Below, piece after piece: positions 24,654 through 32,329 of a stretch of 64,000 nt of DNA. Position 1 is the first letter of the stretch. The number at the start of each line of letters is the position of its first letter. A program made the translations under genes and the position numbers. The notes beneath the pieces are model-generated. The model had not been told where the DNA came from. It ran no database searches and saw nothing but the letters and a program-made list of their open reading frames with translations. The DNA is from JAWXUK01 sp044432725 (GTDB lineage: Bacteria > Bacillota > Clostridia > Oscillospirales > Oscillospiraceae), in NCBI GenBank assembly GCA_044432725.1, contig JAWXUL010000007.1:66942-130941 (forward strand). The letters are read 5' to 3'.

Positions 24654-26369
24654 ATGATAAGCCAAAATCTAAGAAAACTTGCCCCTGAATTAGACCCTTT
24701 GCGTCTGGGCATGGGCTGGACAGTGGAAGATTTGGAAAAACCACAAATTATGATTGAAAGTTGCTTTGGCGACAGTCACCCAGGAAGCGCTCATCTGTTA
24801 AAATTTACAGATTTAGTCCGTGACAGCATTCAAGAAAAAGGGGGGAAGGGCGCAAGGTATTTCACAACAGATATCTGTGACGGCATGAGCCAAGGTCACG
24901 ATGGTGGGAATTATTCTCTTGTTTCTCGTGATATGATTTGTCATATGGCAGAAATTCATCATAATGCCACCCCCTTTGATGGGGCAGTGTTTCTTTCTAG
25001 TTGTGATAAGTCTGTCCCTGCTCATTTGATGGCAATGGGGCGTTTGAATACACCGGCTATTTTGATGACAGGTGGCGTTATGGATGCAGGACCTGATTTG
25101 CTGACACTAGAACAAATTGGTATGTATGATGCCATGGCAAAGCGTGGGGAAATCACCCAAGAAAAGTTGTCCTATTATAAACGTCATGCTTGTCCATCTT
25201 GTGGCGCTTGCTCCTTTATGGGGACAGCATCCACCATGCAAATCATGGGAGAAGCCTTAGGACTCATGCTACCTGGCACAGCCTTGCTTCCTGCCATGTG
25301 TGAAGATTTGAATCAAGTGGCAAGGGACGTGGGAACACAGATCTTAGCTTTAGCAAAATCAGGCTTAACGGCGAGAGATGTGGTGGGGGAAAAATCCTTT
25401 GAAAATGCCATTATGGTCCATGCAGCAATTTCAGGTTCTACCAATTCTCTTTTGCACATACCAAGTATCGCAAAGGAATTTCACATCAAAATTGATAGTG
25501 CCATGTTTCACGACTTACACCAATCAGCCCATTACTTGCTTGATATTCGTCCTTCGGGTCAGTGGCCAGCACAATATTTCTACTATGCCGGTGCTGTCCC
25601 ACGGGTGATGGAAGAAATCAAATCACATCTTCATCTGGATGTCATGACTGTGACAGGAAAAACCTTAGGAGAGAATCTGGAAGATTTGAAAAAATCTGAT
25701 TTTTACCTAAAATGTGATGAATATTTAAAAGAAAGAGGCTTGAAACGGGAAGAAATTATCCGTAGCTATGACAATCCTATCGGAAAAAATGGGACGATCA
25801 CCATCTTAAAAGGCAATCTAGCCCCAGAGGGTGCCGTGGTAAAGCATAGTGCTGTCCCAAAAGAAATGTTTTCAGCTGTTCTGAAAGCAAAGCCTTTTGA
25901 CTGTGAAGAAGATGCCAAAAATGCTGTGCTCACCCATGAAATCAAGGCAGGGGATGCTGTCATTATTCGTTACGAGGGGCCACAAGGCAGTGGAATGCCA
26001 GAAATGTTTTATACCACAGAGGCGATTGCTTCTGACCAAGAATTGGGGAAATCCATCGCATTGATCACAGATGGGCGATTTTCTGGCGCCAGTCGTGGTC
26101 CTGTCATTGGACATGTTTCCCCTGAAGCAGCAAAGGGAGGTCCGATTGCTTTGGTGGAAGAAGGGGATTTGATTTATTTGGATATTCCCTCCAGAACCCT
26201 TGGGATTGTTGGGGTGAAAGGGGAACGAAAAACCCCCGAGGAAGTGGAAGAAATTTTATCCCAAAGAAGAAAGCATTTTCAGGAAAAAGAAAGTAAATTT
26301 AAATCAGGTGTACTGAAGCTCTTTGCTGAACACGCAGTTTCACCGATGGATGGTGGGTATATGGAGTAA
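24654..26369 (+). CDS. IlvD/Edd family dehydratase, probably acting on a sugar acid
   Basis: 571 aa. The family eliminates water from dihydroxy acids or aldonates using an Fe-S cluster and Mg2+. Visible: ESCFGDSHPGSAHL (residues 35-48), SSCDKSVPAHLMA with C117, CPSCGACSFMGTASTM with C183/C186, and the C-terminal LITDGRFSGASRGPVIGHVSPEA. At the first cluster position it has P-G, as in oxygen-sensitive [4Fe-4S] IlvD, not the P-C of [2Fe-2S] aldonate dehydratases; an extra Cys (C37) lies nearby. No valine/isoleucine genes are near, and the gene follows an importer and a glycosidase, so an aldonate is the likelier substrate. True IlvD remains possible. The ribosome site is AGGAGG. Confidence 0.88.
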   Translation: MISQNLRKLAPELDPLRLGMGWTVEDLEKPQIMIESCFGDSHPGSAHLLKFTDLVRDSIQEKGGKGARYFTTDICDGMSQGHDGGNYSLVSRDMICHMAEIHHNATPFDGAVFLSSCDKSVPAHLMAMGRLNTPAILMTGGVMDAGPDLLTLEQIGMYDAMAKRGEITQEKLSYYKRHACPSCGACSFMGTASTMQIMGEALGLMLPGTALLPAMCEDLNQVARDVGTQILALAKSGLTARDVVGEKSFENAIMVHAAISGSTNSLLHIPSIAKEFHIKIDSAMFHDLHQSAHYLLDIRPSGQWPAQYFYYAGAVPRVMEEIKSHLHLDVMTVTGKTLGENLEDLKKSDFYLKCDEYLKERGLKREEIIRSYDNPIGKNGTITILKGNLAPEGAVVKHSAVPKEMFSAVLKAKPFDCEEDAKNAVLTHEIKAGDAVIIRYEGPQGSGMPEMFYTTEAIASDQELGKSIALITDGRFSGASRGPVIGHVSPEAAKGGPIALVEEGDLIYLDIPSRTLGIVGVKGERKTPEEVEEILSQRRKHFQEKESKFKSGVLKLFAEHAVSPMDGGYME

Positions 26370-26410
26370 AACAACACCTCACAATCCCTCATTCCCGACT
26401 TTCGGAAAAA

Positions 26411-26477
26411 AGCCCCTCAAATTCCCTGAAATTCTGATAATGCACAGAAATTTCAGCTGTTTGAGGGGCTGATTTTA
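26411..26477. terminator. Bidirectional terminator between converging operons
   Basis: AGCCCCTCAA (26411-26420) pairs with TTGAGGGGCT (26461-26470); the inner stem is CTGAAATTCTG / CAGAAATTTCAG (26426-26455). A-rich sequence before and T-rich after allow function on both strands. It shares GCCCCTCAAATTCC with the repeat at 5798. Confidence 0.8.
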
Positions 26478-26532
26478 TGGAAAAAGGAATGGTATTCCCT
26501 TTATGCTGTTCTTATTTTATGCTACTTTCTTT

Positions 26533-26832
26533 TTATGCAGTTTCGTTGGTTCCATCTTCGTCGGTATCGTTTAGGGTTTCGTCAAACAAAGATAGTTTGT
26601 CTTTTAAGATGGTTTCCAAATCTGTGATTGTCTTCACCATGCTCTCTACAGAAGTGTTGACAGCAATCAATTCCTCTGCTGTGGTGGCAAGTGCCACAAT
26701 CGCTTGAATTTTTTCCCCTTCTGCGTTGAGGATATGAGCAAGAGCTGCCTCTTCTAAGGCGATGGATTCCACCAAATCAGTGATAGCTTGGTAACGTGTT
26801 CCTGTTCCAGGGGTGATAACTGGCATTCCCAT
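26533..26832 (-). CDS. Small protein consisting mainly of the cluster's shared C-terminal domain
   Basis: 99 aa, no signal peptide or membrane segment. Residues 15-82 form one helical domain with the motif SIALEEAALAHILNAEGE followed by KIQAIVAL and a second heptad-like stretch ending LETILKDKL. The same domain ends the two larger proteins encoded just upstream (26869 and 29952). The tail (83-99) is acidic and disordered. Function unknown; it could be a free assembly or anchoring subunit for its neighbours. The ribosome site AAAGGAG lies before ATG, and the gene follows the previous one by 36 bases. Confidence 0.85.
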   Translation of the reverse strand: MGMPVITPGTGTRYQAITDLVESIALEEAALAHILNAEGEKIQAIVALATTAEELIAVNTSVESMVKTITDLETILKDKLSLFDETLNDTDEDGTNETA

Positions 26833-26868
26833 AAAAATAATCTCCTTTAAAAATAAAACGTGAATTGT

Positions 26869-29800
26869 TTATTGGCTTACATAAGTTAGTTTTTCAGATA
26901 AAAGTTTTTCTAAGGCTGTGATTTCCTGTACCATACTGGCAACAGAGTCATTGACAGCCAAAAGTTCTTCCAAACTAAGGTCTAGGGCAAGGGCTTTTTG
27001 AATTTTCGCACCTTCTGCATTCAGGATTGCCTGAATCCCCATCTCTTCCAGAGCGATGGAGGTAATCAGATCGCTGATTGCCTGTTCCAATGGGTCTGAG
27101 GTTTCCATATAGACACCTGCATCCATATCGTTGATGGCTTCTCCCTGTGCTAGGGCGAAAATCTCGGTGAAGCCTGTGCTTGGGTCTGGGCGACTGCCCA
27201 TTTCGGATTCCAGATTTTGGACGGTGAGTTGCTCCTCACCTGTGGGGATGAATTTCAGCTGATAATTCCCAGCTTCCAGTTCCCCAAAGCGATAATAGCC
27301 AGCATTTCCATAGAAGTCCTCTGCTGTGACAGTGGTGGCAAGGAGGGTTCCTTTTTCGTCATACAGTTCCACTGTGACGCCGTTGACCCCTTCTTCTCCT
27401 TTGTCATAAATACCATCTTTGCTACTGTCATTCCACACAAAATCTCCAATCGAACCAAGGGCAGAAGAGGCGATGGTGACAGAGACTTTGGCAGGTTCTG
27501 TGGGTAGGAGAGAGGAGACTTCTTGGTCTTGCACCACCTCGCCTTCCACAGCAAAGGAATTGTATGCCACTTCTCCCACAGGCACAGCCACAGGGGTAGT
27601 GCAAAGGAGGGTGACTTTCAGTTGATGATAAGCTTCCAGATCGTCTGCTGTGTAAATACGCAGTGCAGCCACAGTGGATAGATCCTCTGGTGCTTGGGAG
27701 AGCCATTCTCCTGTGCCTGTGGTGCTACCATCACTGGAAAAGCGAATGGGGTCTGTGGAAAGAGAATATTCCACGGTGATTTCCGTTTTTTGTTCTTCCC
27801 CAGTTAAGATGTTTGTCACTTTAGCTGTTGGAATTTGGCTCAGTGTCAGGGCAAAGGCTGATTCCCGTGGGGTGTTCACTAAAATCACTCCGGTATCCCC
27901 CACATGGGGGAGGATTTCCACCAAATCAATGTGACTGAGGGTGGCTTCTTGGTTGTTGGTGACTTCTAGGCAATAGGTCACTTCACCCCCTGCTGTGGCA
28001 GTGCCTTCTTTGGACACTTCGGTATCCAGATTGCCTTCCACCCATTTCTCCAGAGAAAATTCGCTGTTATACAAAACAACTCCAGAAACTGGTTCGGACA
28101 TGGCAATGGTTTCCTCGGTGTAGCCATCTCCATCCATATCAAGGACATCCACATAAGACGAGCCAAAGACAATGGCATTGTCGGTGGGGTTCCCCAGATA
28201 TGCCAGATTGGTAAATTCTGTGGCACCGATTTTCACCATGGCAGTGAAATACAGGTTCAGGCTGTCCCCCAGATTTAAGGTAAAGTCCGAGAAAGAAAAG
28301 CGAAGTAGGGTGCTGTCCTTGCCGTCATAGTTCTCTGTGATGGTAGTTTTGGGCAAGGTGATGGGGAAATCATCTTGCCTAGAGTCATAAGTGACAGCTG
28401 TGAGAGCGTCGTAATAGACATAATAGGCGCTGTCAGGGACATATGCCAATTCTTTGGGTAATAAATCGGCAAAGATGGGGCTGACTGATTGAAAGGTATA
28501 AGCATTCAGGAACAGTCCAAAGGTGATTTCATCTAGGGGGTAGTAAGCAGTTTTTTCCTCCATGATTTGTTTATAACTTTGCACCACCGAGCGATTGTCC
28601 ACAAGGGTTTCACTGTTGCTGTCCACAGAGAGATCCCCCAAGGTGGAAGTCCCTTGGATGGTACTGGTGAAGGTGAGGGTAGAGTCTAAGGCTGTGTCCT
28701 GGTCTATGGTGCCATAGAGATAGAGAGCAGAGCTGTCTGTACTGGTGAGTACTTGATCACTTTTTAAAATCACAGTTTGCACTTTGGCATCTTCTGCGAG
28801 ATAGCTGGACAAATCCACGCCATAACTGGTATCGCTGATCTTCTCTGCCACTAAAATTTCCACTTTGGGGTCTTGGGTGGTGGTGATATAGAGGTCATAG
28901 CTTGTCATGGTATCTGCCACATAATAGGAGCGAAGTTGTTCCAGTGTATAGTTTTCGTCCAAGGTGACAGTGAGGACAAAGTCAGTGATGGGGACTGTGC
29001 CAGAGTTTTGATAATAGATGACATCTTGAAGGCTCTCCCCAATGGTGCCATTTTCAGGGGTGTTGCTCCACAGGGTTGCATCCACTTTCGCTTCATAGGT
29101 CGTGAGGGAGGCAAAGGCTTCTCCTTGGATGACATCATCCATGCTCCATGTGGCGACATTTTCGATTTCCGTTCCAGCAGTGGTACGTGAATCCACTTGT
29201 ACCATCATGGTGATGGTGTATTCCGTCCCACTATAAGAATCTAGGGGGAAATAGAGGATAGAGTTTGCCCAAGTGCCTGTTTTTCCATCTTGGGAGGTGT
29301 CAGGGAAGGTGGTACTGGTATCATAGCCTGTCACAGGGGTCGAGGTGTCTGCCACCAGTCCAGAGGGCAAGGGGTCGGTGATGAGTACATTGGAAATGGT
29401 GGCACCACCATCTCCTGCATTTCTTAGCACCAGACGCATGGGGAAGCTGTCCCCCACGTCAGGGGCTGTTTCGTTGTCAGCATATTTCAGAAAATAGAAA
29501 TTGCTGGTTAGGGATAGGGTCACAGTGTCAGCAGTTGTGGAGAGGGTCTCTTCCCCTTCTTGATAGAGATAGATTGTGTTGGCGAAGGAGTCGCCCTCTT
29601 GTCTTCCTTGGCCAAAGGAGGCAGACATGGTGAACTTCACCGTGGTGCCCACAGGGACAGCACTGTAGTGAAAGATCACTTTGGTGCCACCTTCCACAGG
29701 GATTTCTTCGATTTTGGTCAACTGGCTGCTGAGAGGGGGGAGGGAATAGAGGATGTGACTGGGAAAGAAATCTTCAGCCGTGCCATCAATAAACTCGCCC

Positions 29801-29889
29801 TTTAAACCAGCGAAAGAGATTTTTATGGTGTAGACAAAGAGCTCTGACCCAGTTACGGCTGTTTTGTCTACAGTTTTTTCGATTGAAAT
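26869..29889 (-). CDS. Large DUF11/SdrD-like repeat protein with shared C-terminal domain; probable ATT start
   Basis: About 1006 aa of beta-rich modules of the kind found in surface proteins: an N-terminal SIEKTVDKTAVTGSELFVY unit, several DUF11-like repeats (NAGDGGATISNVLITDPLPSG; SGTVPITDFVLTVTL; NQEATLSHIDLVEILP), one SdrD B/Cna-B-like module (GSIGDFVWNDSSKDGIYDKG), then about 70 C-terminal residues of the domain shared with both neighbours. There is no signal peptide, LPXTG or membrane anchor. The first canonical start is TTG 29721, but coding-like sequence continues upstream to a TGA at 29962-29964 with no ATG, GTG or TTG. AAAGGTGG at 29897-29904 lies seven bases before an in-frame ATT (29889), which I take as the start. 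If only TTG is usable, the CDS is 26869-29721. Confidence 0.8.
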   Translation of the reverse strand: MSIEKTVDKTAVTGSELFVYTIKISFAGLKGEFIDGTAEDFFPSHILYSLPPLSSQLTKIEEIPVEGGTKVIFHYSAVPVGTTVKFTMSASFGQGRQEGDSFANTIYLYQEGEETLSTTADTVTLSLTSNFYFLKYADNETAPDVGDSFPMRLVLRNAGDGGATISNVLITDPLPSGLVADTSTPVTGYDTSTTFPDTSQDGKTGTWANSILYFPLDSYSGTEYTITMMVQVDSRTTAGTEIENVATWSMDDVIQGEAFASLTTYEAKVDATLWSNTPENGTIGESLQDVIYYQNSGTVPITDFVLTVTLDENYTLEQLRSYYVADTMTSYDLYITTTQDPKVEILVAEKISDTSYGVDLSSYLAEDAKVQTVILKSDQVLTSTDSSALYLYGTIDQDTALDSTLTFTSTIQGTSTLGDLSVDSNSETLVDNRSVVQSYKQIMEEKTAYYPLDEITFGLFLNAYTFQSVSPIFADLLPKELAYVPDSAYYVYYDALTAVTYDSRQDDFPITLPKTTITENYDGKDSTLLRFSFSDFTLNLGDSLNLYFTAMVKIGATEFTNLAYLGNPTDNAIVFGSSYVDVLDMDGDGYTEETIAMSEPVSGVVLYNSEFSLEKWVEGNLDTEVSKEGTATAGGEVTYCLEVTNNQEATLSHIDLVEILPHVGDTGVILVNTPRESAFALTLSQIPTAKVTNILTGEEQKTEITVEYSLSTDPIRFSSDGSTTGTGEWLSQAPEDLSTVAALRIYTADDLEAYHQLKVTLLCTTPVAVPVGEVAYNSFAVEGEVVQDQEVSSLLPTEPAKVSVTIASSALGSIGDFVWNDSSKDGIYDKGEEGVNGVTVELYDEKGTLLATTVTAEDFYGNAGYYRFGELEAGNYQLKFIPTGEEQLTVQNLESEMGSRPDPSTGFTEIFALAQGEAINDMDAGVYMETSDPLEQAISDLITSIALEEMGIQAILNAEGAKIQKALALDLSLEELLAVNDSVASMVQEITALEKLLSEKLTYVSQ

Positions 29890-29951
29890 AGTAATTCCAC
29901 CTTTGTAATCAATTTTGTTGCAACAAGTAACAGACCTTGGAACGTCTTCCC

Positions 29952-30983
29952 TTAAGGTCTGTCACATTCTATGAGTGTTTCTGCTGCCTTGTGACAGCAG
30001 TTTCCTTTCAGTTCAGGGGGGATTTGAGAAAGTTCCGTGGCTTTGCTTAATTTTTCCAAGAGAATCTTCTCTAAACCTGTGACTTTTCCGATGGTTTGAT
30101 TTATTTTCCCATTGACATCCAACATTTCCTCTATGGTGCTGTCCTCGGCAACTACTTTTTGAAGCTCTTCCCCTTGAGCGTTTAGAATATGTGCCAAAGC
30201 AGCTTCGATGAGGGCTATGCTTTCAATCAAATCAGAAAGAGCCCCTTCCGTACTGGGGCAAGGGGGCGCTTTGCAACAGTGTTGACAGATTTTGTGGTTA
30301 CAGATACATGGCTCATAGCCCAGTTCATAAGAGGTAATGGGGATAGAGGATATCTTGCTGTAACATCCACTTTCTCGAAAGAGAAAATCCAGTTTGGCTG
30401 TGTCGCTGTAACAGGGGTTATAGCTAAGGTCTTGGACAGAGATTCCTTTGGGGATGACAGAGCGAGAAATTTCTTCCCCAGTGTCATAAAAGGTATAGAG
30501 TATTTGGTCTTTTCCCTGACGAGCGACCAGAAAATACCCAGGGCAAAGAGAAAGTGCCGAGGTAATGATGCCTTTCACCAGAGGGAGCGGGGTGATTTTT
30601 TGGCTTTCTTTGTGATAGAAGAGCGCCCCAGAAGGAAAGGCAATCAGCAAGCTGTTGTCACAGCATTGGAAAGAGAGGGCTGTGATTTTCCCAGAGAAGG
30701 GAAGGCTTAGGCAGAGGCAAGCGATTTCTTGAAAGAGACAATCCAGTTGATAGATTCTAGAGGCACAGCCTGAGACAGTCGCCCAGAAACAGCAGTCTTC
30801 TCGGTCGAAACAGAGACAATCATAGGGGCGAAGGGTGGGGAATTCTTCTATGATCTGAAAATCTTCTGTGGTTTTCAGGATTTTATTTTGAGAGAAGAGA
30901 GGGAAATAGTAATATTTTCCGTCATAACTCAGGTGGCTTGCAGAGAATCCAGCAAGGTTTGCAGATTGGCAGTAAAGGTTCAT
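29952..30983 (-). CDS. Cys-rich protein with shared C-terminal domain, first gene of the surface cluster
   Basis: 343 aa from ATG 30983, chosen because AAGGAGG lies just before it; in-frame ATGs further upstream have no ribosome site. The N-terminal 250 residues look like repeated beta-strands with many Cys (for example YDCLCFDREDCCFWATVSGC), possibly a propeller-like fold. A Cys-rich linker (CICNHKICQHCCKAPPCP) leads to the C-terminal domain (DLIESIALIEAALAHILNAQ) shared with the two following genes. No signal peptide. High Cys content without export signal is common in spore coat or exosporium proteins; that is inference. Confidence 0.8.
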   Translation of the reverse strand: MNLYCQSANLAGFSASHLSYDGKYYYFPLFSQNKILKTTEDFQIIEEFPTLRPYDCLCFDREDCCFWATVSGCASRIYQLDCLFQEIACLCLSLPFSGKITALSFQCCDNSLLIAFPSGALFYHKESQKITPLPLVKGIITSALSLCPGYFLVARQGKDQILYTFYDTGEEISRSVIPKGISVQDLSYNPCYSDTAKLDFLFRESGCYSKISSIPITSYELGYEPCICNHKICQHCCKAPPCPSTEGALSDLIESIALIEAALAHILNAQGEELQKVVAEDSTIEEMLDVNGKINQTIGKVTGLEKILLEKLSKATELSQIPPELKGNCCHKAAETLIECDRP

Positions 30984-31047
30984 AGTTTCCTCCTTTTTGA
31001 CCCACATCGTTTTCAATGAAAAACCTGTGAGATGACTTTTCTTTGCC

Positions 31048-31074
31048 TATCTTATGTGATTTCACAGGAGTTGT
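31048..31074 (-). promoter_or_regulatory. Sigma-K-like promoter of the three-gene cluster
   Basis: On the minus strand AC (31073-31074), 16 bases, then CATAAGATA (31048-31056). This matches the mother-cell sigma-K consensus AC-N16/17-CATANNNTA. The start codon lies 65 bases downstream. The motif is short, so chance occurrence is possible. Confidence 0.45.
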
Positions 31075-31146
31075 GACAAAAAATAGGCTTTTTTACTGGA
31101 AGACTGATAAAACGTTGTGATTCACAAATTTAGAACGTTCCCTTTC

Positions 31147-31175
31147 TTGACAGCGATACTTTTTTTCACTATAAT
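31147..31175 (+). promoter_or_regulatory. Consensus sigma-A promoter of the phosphopantetheinyl transferase gene
   Basis: TTGACA (31147-31152), 17 bases, TATAAT (31170-31175): both boxes perfect. It gives a leader of about 145 bases. Confidence 0.85.
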
Positions 31176-31213
31176 AAAAGAAAGTTCTGTTGGAAACTGA
31201 ACAGAAAAAGAGG

Positions 31214-31242
31214 CTTGTTGTCCCCCGAAGGGGGACAACAAG
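31214..31242 (+). other. Perfect 13-bp hairpin in the leader of the transferase gene
   Basis: CTTGTTGTCCCCC, loop GAA, GGGGGACAACAAG. There is no T-run on the plus strand, but on the minus strand the stem is followed by CCTCTTTTT. It may reduce expression from the strong promoter or be an inserted palindrome. Confidence 0.55.
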
Positions 31243-31327
31243 GCAAACTTTCTTGGAATTTGCATCAAAACCAATCCACAGGGTTAAGGTAGCAGAAAAA
31301 ACAAAGAAGGAAAAAGGGGAAGAAGCC

Positions 31328-31963
31328 ATGTTTGAGATCAAGCTCTATGATTGCACTTTACTGGAAGAACAAGATGTGTTTCAGGCAAAACTGGCTCTTG
31401 TGGGGGAGCATCGTCAACAAAAGGTGATGTCTTATGCCATGGGAAAAAGTCAGCGTCTTTCACTAGGGGCGGGATTATTGTTGGAGGAATATTTACATTC
31501 CTTGGGACTTTCAGAGGCTGATCTTGCATTTGGTACACAGGGGAAGGCTTTTTTGCCCTCCTACCCAGACTGCCATTTTAATCTCAGTCATGGGGGGGAC
31601 TATGCTGTTCTTGCCACAGGGGATCGCCCTCTTGGTGTGGATATCGAGAAAATCAAAGAGAATCGTTTTCCCATGGGGCAGAGATGTTTTGCCCCTGAAG
31701 AAGTGGCTCAGATTGCAAATTGCTCAGGAGAGGAAGAGAAAAATCATCTATTTTTCCGTTTATGGGTGATGAAAGAGAGTTATTTGAAGGCGACTGGGAA
31801 AGGATTGTCCTTAGGGCTGAAAAGTTTTGCTGTGGATGGAGAGACGAAAGATTTTCTTTATCCAGAGACGGGCTATTCTTTCCACGAAGTGTCACCACCT
31901 CTTTTGGGCTATGTGATGGCACTTTGTCAAAGGAAAAAAGATAGAAAAAATGATAGTGTATGA
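31328..31963 (+). CDS. 4'-phosphopantetheinyl transferase (Sfp/AcpT superfamily)
   Basis: 211 aa. Transfers phosphopantetheine from CoA to a Ser of a carrier protein. Signature residues are visible: SHGGDYAVLATGDRPLGVDIEKIKE with the Mg2+-binding Asp and Glu, and FFRLWVMKESYLKATGKGL, the W-x-x-K-E-x-x-x-K motif. The start at ATG 31328 fits the family; an in-frame ATG at 31190 adds residues encoded by the leader hairpin and is rejected. No fatty-acid, polyketide or peptide synthetase genes are in the window, so the target is unknown. It may serve the primary acyl carrier protein. Confidence 0.9.
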   Translation: MFEIKLYDCTLLEEQDVFQAKLALVGEHRQQKVMSYAMGKSQRLSLGAGLLLEEYLHSLGLSEADLAFGTQGKAFLPSYPDCHFNLSHGGDYAVLATGDRPLGVDIEKIKENRFPMGQRCFAPEEVAQIANCSGEEEKNHLFFRLWVMKESYLKATGKGLSLGLKSFAVDGETKDFLYPETGYSFHEVSPPLLGYVMALCQRKKDRKNDSV

Positions 31964-32013
31964 TAGCACTTTCTCTTGTATGAGAGTGCCAACAATGATA
32001 GAATGATAAGAAG

Positions 32014-32049
32014 AAAGTCGTTACCTTTTAGGGTGATGACTTTTATTTT
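32014..32049 (+). terminator. Terminator after the phosphopantetheinyl transferase gene
   Basis: AAAGTCGTTACC (32014-32025) pairs with GGTGATGACTTT (32032-32043) through two G-T pairs, followed by TATTTTTTG. A smaller hairpin (GCACTTTCTC / GAGAGTGC) lies just upstream, around 31971-31990. Confidence 0.7.
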
Positions 32050-32060
32050 TTGCTTCTGTT

Positions 32061-32276
32061 TATAGCAGTTTGAATAAAGTTTGACCCTGTCAAACTTTAA
32101 AACATCAGCTTTGCTGTTGTTTTAAGAAATAATGACAAAGTCATTATTTCTGATTCAATCTTGCTCAATAGACAAATTGACTGTGATTTTCTCAAGAAAA
32201 TCACAGAGATTGAAAGCAAAGCTTTCAATCAAAAATGATTAAGCCTTGTGGCTTAATCATTTTTCAAGTTGCTATA
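32061..32276 (+). repeat. Multi-hairpin repeat element, copy 1 (216 bp)
   Basis: Ends: TATAGCAGTTTGAA and, inverted, TTCAAGTTGCTATA (12 of 14 pairing). Inside are six consecutive hairpins: 32075-32099 (TAAAGTTTGAC, loop CCT); 32100-32122 (AAACATCAGC, one mismatch); 32125-32151 (AGAAATAATGAC, loop AAA); 32181-32206 (CTGTGATTTTCT); 32208-32230 (GATTGAAAGC, loop AAA); 32231-32264 (15-bp stem with TGATTAAGCC, loop TTGT, then T-rich). A conserved unpaired core (GATTCAATCTTGCTCAATAG) lies in the middle. It has no ORF. Copy 2, inverted, is at 39949-40163, and stem differences between them are compensatory. Confidence 0.88.
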
Positions 32277-32329
32277 TTAGATGTAGCAGAAGCTATTTTG
32301 AAATGAAATGAGGAGAAGGTGATGATGAT

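Noticed and set aside
29889..29964. Programmed -1 frameshift joining the 343-aa and 1006-aa genes
   Set aside because: The frames overlap only briefly around the TAA at 29952 and no slippery heptamer is present. A good ribosome site lies between the genes, so separate initiation is simpler.
31190..31327. N-terminal extension of the phosphopantetheinyl transferase
   Set aside because: The added residues are encoded by the leader hairpin and resemble no family member; ATG 31328 fits the family.
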